Assembly: GCA_958295845.1 (NCBI GenBank)
Contig: OY282376.1
Span: 633,022-697,021 of the forward strand
Direction of reading: 5' to 3'
DNA length: 64,000 nucleotides
From: Caldilineaceae bacterium
GTDB lineage: Bacteria > Chloroflexota > Anaerolineae > Caldilineales > Caldilineaceae
The notes under the pieces were generated by a model. It saw nothing but the letters and a program-made list of their open reading frames with translations. It was not told the origin of the DNA and did no database searches. A program made the position numbers and the translations under genes. Shown here in pieces: positions 1 to 6,891 of this stretch; the stretch's first letter is position 1, and each line of letters starts with the position of its first letter.

Positions 1-145
1 GACCCAGCGTCAACGACAACAGCCGCGCCAGCGTATCGAACCCGCGCCGCATCGGCTCGCGGCACTCCGCCCCGAACACAACTGACGGCACCCTGAGCGC
101 CTGCGCGGCAGAGCCGCCCGCAGAGGACCGCGAACGTGTCGACAT
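1..145 (-). CDS. GroEL/Cpn60-like chaperonin, N-terminal fragment cut by window edge
   Basis: An open frame begins with ATG at 145 and runs off the left edge after 48 codons. After a short Ser/Ala-rich start it reads VVFGAECREPMRRG and then DTLARLLSLTLG. This is the pattern of the GroEL N-terminus (FG..AR..M..G...LA..V..TLG), so I call a Cpn60-family paralogue. A purine-rich GAAGGG lies about 8 nt before the ATG. The ATG follows the stop of the upstream sugar permease by 3 nt, so the two are probably translated from one mRNA. Only the N-terminus is visible, so it is unknown whether ATPase and apical residues are intact. A chaperonin paralogue inside a sugar-transport operon is unusual and may mean a specialised role. 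Confidence 0.6.
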   Translation of the reverse strand, partial: MSTRSRSSAGGSAAQALRVPSVVFGAECREPMRRGFDTLARLLSLTLG

Positions 146-148
146 GGC

Positions 149-1036
149 TCAGCCCTTCAAGGCGCCGAGCGTGATGCCGCTGACAAAAAAGCGTTGCAAA
201 AAGGGGTATACAACCAGAATGGGGACAACCGTCACCAGCGTCTGCGCCGCCCGCAGCGAGCGGTCAGAGAACATGTCGAAATCCTCAGGATTGCGCATGA
301 ACTCGTTCATGTCCATCTTCACAACCACCGTGCGCAAAAACGTCTGCAAAGGGATCAAATCCCGGTCCGCAATCAAAATCATGCCGTCGAACCACGCGTT
401 CCAATGACCCACCGCGCCGAACAGCGTCAGCGTCGCCAGCGCCGGAATCGAGATCGGCAGATAGACGTGCAACAGGATCTGCCAGTATGTGGCCCCGTCG
501 ATAATCGAGGCCTCCTCCAGCTCCTTCGGCACCCGCCGGAAGAAGTTCATCATCAGAATCACGTTCCACAGCGGCAGCGCCTGCGGAACGATCAGCGCCC
601 AAATCGTGTTCAGCATGCCCAACTTGCGGATGACGAGAAACCACGGAATCAGGCCGCCGTTGAAAAGATAAGCGAACACCACCGAGCCCATGATGATGTT
701 CCGAAACGGCATCTCATCCTTGCCCTTCGACAGCGGGAACGAGATCAGGACGATCAGCGTCATCTGCAGCGTCGTTCCAATCACAGTCCGCATCACCGAA
801 ATCCAGAAGGCGTTCAAAAAGACGCCCGCCTCCAGCACCTTCTCATACGTAATCGCCGTCGGCCGCACCGGCCACAGCGTCACCAACCCGCCCGTCGCCG
901 CCGCCCGGTCGCTGAACGAAAGCGCCAGCAAATGAATCAAAGGTATAATACAAGACAGCCCCAGCAGCAGCAGGAAAAGATAATTAAAGACATCAAACGT
1001 TCTTGACCAGATGCCCCTGTATTCGGACCTGTTCAT
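149..1036 (-). CDS. carbohydrate ABC transporter permease (LplC/YtcP type)
   Basis: Inner-membrane subunit of a sugar or oligosaccharide importer, 295 residues, the normal length for this family. Six hydrophobic segments are apparent, starting with YLFLLLLGLSCIIPLIHLLA near residue 20. The cytoplasmic EAA loop that docks on the ATPase reads EASIIDGATYWQILLHVYLP around residue 175. The C-terminus ends FFVSGITLGALKG, typical of the YtcP/LplC group. It is the third gene of a leftward operon (binding protein, LplB-type permease, this gene). No ATPase is present; these systems commonly borrow a shared MsmX-type ATPase encoded elsewhere. The 5' spacer contains ACCACTGACC-type repeats. The substrate cannot be told from the permease. 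Confidence 0.93.
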   Translation of the reverse strand: MNRSEYRGIWSRTFDVFNYLFLLLLGLSCIIPLIHLLALSFSDRAAATGGLVTLWPVRPTAITYEKVLEAGVFLNAFWISVMRTVIGTTLQMTLIVLISFPLSKGKDEMPFRNIIMGSVVFAYLFNGGLIPWFLVIRKLGMLNTIWALIVPQALPLWNVILMMNFFRRVPKELEEASIIDGATYWQILLHVYLPISIPALATLTLFGAVGHWNAWFDGMILIADRDLIPLQTFLRTVVVKMDMNEFMRNPEDFDMFSDRSLRAAQTLVTVVPILVVYPFLQRFFVSGITLGALKG

Positions 1037-1090
1037 CGCAATTCCCTATCTAACCACTGACCACCGACCACTGCCGTTCCCTGCCCTTCC

Positions 1091-2041
1091 CTAGTAAAGC
1101 TGATAGTCGGTGAAGCGGGCGATCAGCCGCAGGCTGATCACAATCAAAATCAGACCCAGCACCGAACGCACGAGCCCCACCGCCGTCGCCAGACTGAAAC
1201 GCGCGCCCAGCAGACCCTCGCGGTAGATCCACGTGTCCAGAATATCGCCCGTCGAATAGACCGCCGGGTTATAGAGGTTCAGCACCTGGTCGAAACCGGC
1301 CGCATTAAAGAGCAACCCGAAGTCCAGGCACAGCACCAGCAGCAGCGTCGGCAAAATGCCCGGCAGTATGATATACAGCACCCGCTGGAACCGCCCCGCC
1401 CCGTCAATAGCCGCCGCCTCCAACAGCTGCGGATCAATACTCGTCAGCGCCGCCAAATACAGAATCGTCGCCCACCCCACCTGCTGCCACAAATGGCTCA
1501 AGACCAGCGCCGGCACAAAAGTCCGGTTGTTGCCCAAAAAGATGACCGGCTGCTCCACCCCCCACAGCTGCAATAGCTGGTTCACCACACCGGACGAGCC
1601 CAGCATCTCCAGCATGATCCCGCCCAGCACAATCCACGACAGAAAGTAAGGCAGATACACCAGGCTCTGCACACTCCGCTTGTAGAACAGCTTTCGCACC
1701 TCGTTCAGCAGCAGCGCCAGGATCACCGCGCAGAACTGCAGCGTCACGATCTTCGAAGTCGCGATCACGATTGTGTTGCGGAAAATCTGCCAGAAAGAGG
1801 GGTTTTCCAGCATCAGCTGAAACTGCTTCAACCCCACCCATGGCGACTTGTCAAAGCCCAGCGCCGGCTTGTAATCCTGGAACGCGATCCGGATCCCGTA
1901 CATCGGGTAATAGCTCAACAACACCAAATGGATCAACGCCGGGATCACCATCACGTACAGCGGCCACAACCGCGGCAGATAGCGAACAAACCTCGAGGCC
2001 TGTTCCTTCAGATCATCTACAATCGGAGACAATGCTTGCAT
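1091..2041 (-). CDS. sugar ABC transporter permease (LplB/YteP type)
   Basis: Second membrane subunit of the same importer, 316 residues. After an N-terminal cytoplasmic stretch there are six predicted membrane helices, the first being LWPLYVMVIPALIHLVLLSY. The EAA loop is EAAAIDGAGRFQRVLYIILP near residue 208. It heterodimerises with the downstream LplC-type permease to form the channel. The start ATG at 2041 is separated from the binding-protein stop by only about 70 bp, but that spacer contains a perfect 14-bp-stem hairpin, so expression is probably stepped down relative to the binding protein. Family identification is secure; the sugar is unknown. Confidence 0.93.
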   Translation of the reverse strand: MQALSPIVDDLKEQASRFVRYLPRLWPLYVMVIPALIHLVLLSYYPMYGIRIAFQDYKPALGFDKSPWVGLKQFQLMLENPSFWQIFRNTIVIATSKIVTLQFCAVILALLLNEVRKLFYKRSVQSLVYLPYFLSWIVLGGIMLEMLGSSGVVNQLLQLWGVEQPVIFLGNNRTFVPALVLSHLWQQVGWATILYLAALTSIDPQLLEAAAIDGAGRFQRVLYIILPGILPTLLLVLCLDFGLLFNAAGFDQVLNLYNPAVYSTGDILDTWIYREGLLGARFSLATAVGLVRSVLGLILIVISLRLIARFTDYQLY

Positions 2042-2050
2042 AATAAAAAG

Positions 2051-2084
2051 TAGTGGATAGCGGGCACTATCCCGCTATCCACTA
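2051..2084. terminator. intercistronic hairpin between binding protein and permease
   Basis: TAGTGGATAGCGGG and its exact reverse complement are separated by a 6-nt loop (CACTAT), giving a 14-bp perfect stem. It lies between the binding-protein stop (2114) and the permease start (2041) and is followed on the minus strand by an A/T-rich stretch just before the ATG. Such structures usually protect the 3' end of the upstream message or terminate part of the transcripts, so the periplasmic receptor is made in excess. Immediately beside it are A-rich repeats of the form AAACTAAAAACTGG that run up to the binding-protein stop codon. Confidence 0.7.
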
Positions 2085-2113
2085 GAAACTAAAAACTGGA
2101 AACTAAAAACTGA

Positions 2114-3907
2114 TCAACTCTTCGCCGCCCACCACTCATTGATCTCAGCCAGGACCTCCTCGCCGCCCTGCGCCAGCCACGTCGTCACATACTCGTCGAA
2201 CGAGTCCACGGGGACCTGGCCGGTGATGATCGCGAAGTACGTCTCATCCGTCAGCGTCTGCAGCTGCGTCCACTTCTCCTTCTGCAGCTCCGTCGGCGCC
2301 GCGTTCCACTCGTTGCGAATCGTGTCCTCAAGCGAATGCTCCGCCAGGAACAGCCAGCCCTCGTCCTGCATCGTCTGCAGGCCCGTCGGGTCGTCCAGCA
2401 GCAGCTCCATCATCGCGTCCCACTCGCCGCGCGGCACCGTCTCCTTATAGTTCAGCTTCCACTGAATATTGTTCATGTTCGAGGTCGGGCTGATGTTGGC
2501 GCCACCGCGCGTATTGATGATGCCGTACCCATGCGTCCCGCCCGACTGAGGCACAACCCTGTCCTCACCCTCGACCCAATCATAGTTGTGCCCTTCAAAA
2601 CCGTGATAACGCCGCTCCGGGCTCAACACGATTTCCGCCTCGAAGTTCGCCTGCATCAGGATCTTGTCGATGTTTTCGGAACCCTTGCGGAACGGGAACA
2701 CGCCTGTGCGCAGCGGGCTGAAATAGTTCTTGCCCTTGCGCACCGGGCCTGCCGGCACGTCGAACCAGTCCCAGGTTGCCTCAGGGTCGTTCGCCATGCT
2801 GCCAATCGCCCCGGCCACCACACCGCCCCAGGGATGCGTGTAGTTCATGCCCACGCGGTTGCCCTCGACCTCGGTGCGGTTCTCCTGGTAGCCCTTCGTG
2901 AAAAAGTCGGGGCTCAGGATCTTCTTCTCGTACCAGCGGCTCACAAGGGTCAAAGCGTCCTTCATCGCCGGATCGATGCCGTCGAACTTCAGACCGCCCT
3001 GCCCGTCCTTCGTGAACGTGCTCACGCTCGTATACCACGAAGGCAGCACGCCAAAGCCGCCGAAGACCGGCCCCAGGCCGCCGTACCAGCTCTGCAGATC
3101 ACGCGACGCCATTACACCAACCGTCGAGCCGGGCGGGCCCGCGCCCAAATCGTTCGTGACGAAAGCCTCCGCCACCGCCTCCATCTCCTCCAGCGTCGTC
3201 GGCGCATCCATGCCCACCTTGTCCAGCCAGTCCGTGCGGATAAACAGGATCTGCTCATCCTGGCCCGCCTGGGCAATGCTCGGGAACGCCATCTTGCGGC
3301 CGTCCACCTCCGCGTACGCCCACAGCTGATGATCGCCCCACTCCTGCGACTCCTTGACCCACTTCGGGTGCGCAGTCGCCTCGTAGACATCCGTAATGTC
3401 CGCCACCAGGTCGCCCGCCACCATGTCCTGGAACATCGACAGCCCGATTCCCGGCATCAGCTCCGGAATATCGCCGGCCGCCATCGCCAGGTTCATCTTC
3501 TGGTCGCGCTCCTCGCCCTGCACATACGTCCAGGGGATATCGTACTCGATGCCGAACAGCGCCTTGATATAGCGCAGGCTGATATTGTCGTATATGTCGT
3601 CGTCGCCCTGGAAGCGCGTATCCGCGTCCGTCCGTGTAAACGAACTGATCGTCACCGGCGGATTCAGTGGCATCCCTTCCGGCACGTCCGGCAGCTCCGT
3701 CGTCCAGCCCTTCGCATGGTCTGGCGAGCCTGGCATCAGTCCCAGCGGCGTCAGAATCTCCTCCGCCGTCATCGCCACCATCGGCGCCGACTCAGCCACC
3801 GCCTCCGGCGCGGCCGGTTCAGACGCACAGCCGGCCAGCAGCACCCCGCCGCCAGCAACAGCCGCCCCCTTCATAAACTCACGACGTGAAACCGAAGATT
3901 TCGCCAT
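2114..3907 (-). CDS. extracellular sugar-binding protein, Tat-exported lipoprotein
   Basis: Receptor of the sugar ABC importer, 597 residues, in the large LipO/YtcQ size class. The N-terminus has a twin-arginine signal (SRREFMKG), a hydrophobic core and a lipobox ending LLAGC, so it should be exported folded by Tat and anchored by lipid at the Cys near residue 27. The rest has the mixed alpha/beta composition of two-lobed binding proteins, with many Trp/Tyr residues that suit sugar stacking. The ATG at 3907 is preceded by GGGAGGAA, a strong ribosome-binding site. It is the first gene of the leftward operon. Members of this size class often bind polysaccharide fragments; the actual ligand is not readable from the sequence. 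Confidence 0.92.
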   Translation of the reverse strand: MAKSSVSRREFMKGAAVAGGGVLLAGCASEPAAPEAVAESAPMVAMTAEEILTPLGLMPGSPDHAKGWTTELPDVPEGMPLNPPVTISSFTRTDADTRFQGDDDIYDNISLRYIKALFGIEYDIPWTYVQGEERDQKMNLAMAAGDIPELMPGIGLSMFQDMVAGDLVADITDVYEATAHPKWVKESQEWGDHQLWAYAEVDGRKMAFPSIAQAGQDEQILFIRTDWLDKVGMDAPTTLEEMEAVAEAFVTNDLGAGPPGSTVGVMASRDLQSWYGGLGPVFGGFGVLPSWYTSVSTFTKDGQGGLKFDGIDPAMKDALTLVSRWYEKKILSPDFFTKGYQENRTEVEGNRVGMNYTHPWGGVVAGAIGSMANDPEATWDWFDVPAGPVRKGKNYFSPLRTGVFPFRKGSENIDKILMQANFEAEIVLSPERRYHGFEGHNYDWVEGEDRVVPQSGGTHGYGIINTRGGANISPTSNMNNIQWKLNYKETVPRGEWDAMMELLLDDPTGLQTMQDEGWLFLAEHSLEDTIRNEWNAAPTELQKEKWTQLQTLTDETYFAIITGQVPVDSFDEYVTTWLAQGGEEVLAEINEWWAAKS

Positions 3908-4067
3908 AGTGCATTCCTCCCTCGGCGCAAAGCCGCTATGTCTTCTGTATTAAACTGTACCGTATCAAACGATCGCGCTGGTCAATTAAAGTGGACAAAA
4001 CAGTGAGGCAACTACCCCGCGACTATAGCACGCCTCCCCAGCAGTGTCAAACACGTTTCGCCCGGAG

Positions 4068-4470
4068 CATGCAGCCCAAATCCGGGATAGACTTTCGCAT
4101 ACCCCAGGCAACGACTTAGCCAAGTCCAGTCCTCACATTCATCCTCAACTGATTGCCCAGTCACTGACCACTAGCCACTAACCACTAACCACTAACCACT
4201 GACCACTGACCACTGCAGTTGTGCGGTCGGGCCTTCGGCCCTCCCTTGTGCGGGGAGATTCCCCCCGCAACGCCCCCCTTCGCAAGACCACCGTCGTGGA
4301 CAATTGGACCGGTTTGACCAGCGAACAGTGCCTAACCTCCCGCGCCGCTCTTTGCCACAAACCATCGTAGGGGCAGGCCTTGTGCCTGCCCTGCGCCCCC
4401 AACTACCCAACAGTCTCCGCCATCACCTGCGCCCCGCCCTGCTCGTGGTAGAGGGGGACCTCGTCTTTCC
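4068..4470. repeat. divergent copy of the dispersed ~430-bp repeat at the island's left border
   Basis: The spacer 3908-4487 has no convincing gene. From about 4068 it follows the same order of blocks as the copies at 52.3 and 60.9 kb: a GCATGCAGCCCAAATCCGGG-like end, the block AAGTCCAGTCCTCA, tandem ACCACTGACC heptamers (4156-4216), the GGGCCTTCGGCCC hairpin with the following CGCAACGCCCC block (4228-4280), and the GGGCAGGCCTTGTGCCTGCCC palindrome (4371-4392). The far end is too diverged to recognise. The acquired island begins immediately to its right. Confidence 0.6.
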
Positions 4471-4487
4471 TGAGCGCGTGTTGGCTG

Positions 4488-5174
4488 GTGGTCATGGTGA
4501 TCCATTCACACAGTGTCTCAAGAGACGAAGGGCAGGCATCTCAGTTCTTTGAGGAAGGGTACCGAACTCATAGACTAGAGTATGAATCGTACGAAAGGGC
4601 CAGCTCTGCCATTGCTTGGCCCGCTGTAAAGGTTCACCCAGCTAGACGTTGGTCCTGGCAGGATTTTTTGGCTAAGCATAGGTTGTCCGACGATTTCGGC
4701 GTGACCGGTCATGGTCTTTTCTACAAGAGTCTCGCACCAATCAGTTTCAACTGGTGCTTAGACCGAGTTGATTTCAATGGGGCCTTATCTGCAATCAAGA
4801 GGCTTCACCTACTGGCTGCGGACACTTTTCGAAGCGTACTGATTCAAGGTGGCTTCGACGCAAATCTAGCCAAAGTCCATTTGAAGGAATCGTATTGCTT
4901 CGTCGACTGCCAGAGGTGTTTTTCAGGCGAAACGCTTAGAGATTACTTTGGTTCAGGAGAGGCGGGATACTTCCAAATACAGCTGTGCCTGGCAGCGGAC
5001 CGATACACTACTCTACCACAAACTTTTTCCTGTCAGGCACAGCTTCCTTCAGGGACATCCACGGTGACTGGTCCAAGTTCTTCAGAAGATCTTGATACCA
5101 TGAGAATAACCTCTGTAGTCGCTCTTGTTGGAGTGAACGCCACCGTAGCGCTTCACTGGTGTTTTGTGCTGTAA
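4488..5174 (+). CDS. hypothetical protein, possibly decayed
   Basis: A 228-codon frame with protein-like composition (for instance RRWSWQDFLAKHRLSDDF and GLFYKSLAPISFNWCLDRVDF). I do not recognise a family. About 520 bp upstream of position 5008 is open only in this frame, which is unlikely by chance at this GC content. Beyond 5008 it runs antisense over the 3' end of the neighbouring minus-strand gene for 167 bp, and the C-terminal tail looks unnatural there. It may be a real small gene that lost its stop, or the remnant of one. It is one of only two plus-strand candidates in the island. The start codon is uncertain because there is no clear ribosome-binding site. Confidence 0.35.
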   Translation: MVMVIHSHSVSRDEGQASQFFEEGYRTHRLEYESYERASSAIAWPAVKVHPARRWSWQDFLAKHRLSDDFGVTGHGLFYKSLAPISFNWCLDRVDFNGALSAIKRLHLLAADTFRSVLIQGGFDANLAKVHLKESYCFVDCQRCFSGETLRDYFGSGEAGYFQIQLCLAADRYTTLPQTFSCQAQLPSGTSTVTGPSSSEDLDTMRITSVVALVGVNATVALHWCFVL

Positions 5175-5766
5175 CCCTGCTCCATTTTTTGTGGAAGAGT
5201 TCACCCAGAGCGAATTCTACTGCGCTCATTGGCGTCACGAACAAACTCGGAAACCTCGGTATTGGAATTGTCTGATTAGAAGGCTCAGTGGAATCAAAGC
5301 CCCAAGGAATCTGGGCGTGAAAATAACAACCTGGGGCATCGGGGGCTCCGAGATCCACCTGCCACTTTGCCAGGCGAGTGTGAGGTTCGTCAAATGTAAA
5401 CAACTCAATCCTTGTTGAAGCAATTCCGCAGAATTCTGCCATTCGGCCTGGGGAGGGTTTGGCACCCAATGGCCGTAACTCCCAAGTACCTGAGACTACA
5501 GCGTAGACTTCTTGGCCCCCTCGTCGGCCGTCAGCTTCGTAGGCTCTACTTGGTAAAGTGTGAAGGCACCGAAGTTGCAGTGTTTCCTTTCTCTCCCCGT
5601 CTCTCTTGCTTATTCCTTTCAAGTCATCATGAAATCGACCAAGAACCCACGCAGTGTTCGTATCAAGGAAACACTTTGCCATGTCTTGCAGCAAGAGAGT
5701 TTCTCGAAGCAATTCAGCGAAGTAGAAACATAACCAACCATGCTTGTCCTTGCTATTCGTTTCCAT
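5008..5766 (-). CDS. unknown protein, last gene of methylase/GHKL/receiver operon
   Basis: 252 residues with no membrane segment and no family I recognise. The N-terminus has an amphipathic Leu-rich stretch (FAELLRETLLLQDMAKCF) and the middle is rich in Trp, Pro and aromatic residues (ISTRIELFTFDEP-like context). The ATG at 5766 lies inside the last codons of the receiver-domain gene (14-nt overlap), so translation is coupled and the two products are probably made in equal amounts. It is the promoter-distal member of a four-gene set with a DNA methylase, so it may be the effector or an accessory DNA-binding factor; that is inference only. Confidence 0.75.
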   Translation of the reverse strand: METNSKDKHGWLCFYFAELLRETLLLQDMAKCFLDTNTAWVLGRFHDDLKGISKRDGERKETLQLRCLHTLPSRAYEADGRRGGQEVYAVVSGTWELRPLGAKPSPGRMAEFCGIASTRIELFTFDEPHTRLAKWQVDLGAPDAPGCYFHAQIPWGFDSTEPSNQTIPIPRFPSLFVTPMSAVEFALGELFHKKWSRVTAQNTSEALRWRSLQQERLQRLFSWYQDLLKNLDQSPWMSLKEAVPDRKKFVVE

Positions 5767-6871
5767 TGTTGACTCGATGTCTATCTAGAGGATCCACTAT
5801 TGGCAAGAGTCTAGGGTCATCCTGCACGGTATTCAAATCCATCCAGGCCGAATCCGCGAATGCAGGCCAATGATCGGGATGAACTGTCACGGCGGTCGCA
5901 GGCGTCAAAAACTGACCGGTAGGTTCCAAGTCAGCGTTTAAGCAGACTACCGCGGGGTTAACTTCAATCGACCCTAGCTCCAATTCAGCTCGTTCGTTCA
6001 ACGCCTCACGCAACGACTTTCCTCTTTCACGATACTGGCCAGACAACTCCCATACATAGTCCTCGAGGGCTCCCCGCCACCACCTATCTCCCAAAAATCC
6101 TGCCAAAATTCCAGTATAACGCATGCACTTCAAATCCCTCGCCAATCTACTGTCTCCCTCAATTACCTTTCGTAAATCGTCAACAGGAATGGCGAAGCGA
6201 GCCGCCACCCAATGCTCCTCCCACAAGAATGAGGGATACGGCAATACTTCATGAAGCAACCAACGGACGAAGAGAATCCCGTATCCACCTTCTATAAGAT
6301 CCTGGACGGGCACGCGGCACTCTCTAACATCGCTCCAGCAACGATCGAACGACTCAGAACCGTCTACCATTCCTAACAGTTTCCTAACCTCTTGACAAGA
6401 TTTGCCTGGATCAGAAGGCCATTTCTTCGGTAGTTCTCGTATAGCGTTCGCGAGCAAAAGCATTTGTTCGTAATTTCCCGAATCTTCTTTTGAAAAAAGC
6501 CATTCCAAATTATTTAAGCGCGCAAGTACATTCTGAACCGTCCCAGAGGGTAGCCGCCTCTTGAGATCTTCTAGATGTCCTGTGTGCAACGCAAAGGCAG
6601 TCTCCCCGTCCTTTTGACTGTCAGCCTGCTCCCGCAGAACAACAGCAAGTGCCATCCCATTTGAGGGCCTGAGTGATACCGACTGCTTGTCTCGTTCTGG
6701 CCAAGCGTCCAACCTATAATCGACCAGGACCAGATCTGCGGTTTTGAGATCTGTCAAATCTACTTCATCTGGATGAACAACAATTGGTACTGCACTTTTC
6801 TTCAGACGGTCGATTACCTGAAATCTCAGCTCGTCCGGTCTGTCGTCGACAATAAGTATTGTTGGATTCAT
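5753..6871 (-). CDS. receiver-domain protein with unknown C-terminal domain
   Basis: 372 residues. The N-terminus reads ILIVDDRPDEL (acidic pocket near residues 9-10) and then LVLVDYRLDAW near residue 50, where the Asp is the expected phosphoacceptor, so it begins with a response-regulator receiver fold. The remaining ~250 residues match no common output domain I know: no winged helix, GGDEF, HD or AAA+ motif is visible. It lies 20 nt downstream of the dual-GHKL protein, which carries a histidine-kinase-like module, so the pair probably works as sensor and receiver. Its stop overlaps the start of the next gene. The novel C-terminal part is a plausible effector or adaptor. Confidence 0.8.
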   Translation of the reverse strand: MNPTILIVDDRPDELRFQVIDRLKKSAVPIVVHPDEVDLTDLKTADLVLVDYRLDAWPERDKQSVSLRPSNGMALAVVLREQADSQKDGETAFALHTGHLEDLKRRLPSGTVQNVLARLNNLEWLFSKEDSGNYEQMLLLANAIRELPKKWPSDPGKSCQEVRKLLGMVDGSESFDRCWSDVRECRVPVQDLIEGGYGILFVRWLLHEVLPYPSFLWEEHWVAARFAIPVDDLRKVIEGDSRLARDLKCMRYTGILAGFLGDRWWRGALEDYVWELSGQYRERGKSLREALNERAELELGSIEVNPAVVCLNADLEPTGQFLTPATAVTVHPDHWPAFADSAWMDLNTVQDDPRLLPIVDPLDRHRVNNGNE

Positions 6872-6891
6872 GTCTTATGTTTCAACTCAGG

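Noticed and set aside
2336..3889. 517-codon plus-strand frame opposite the sugar-binding protein.
   Set aside because: Arg/His/Leu-rich shadow; the minus-strand gene has a Tat signal, lipobox and ribosome site.
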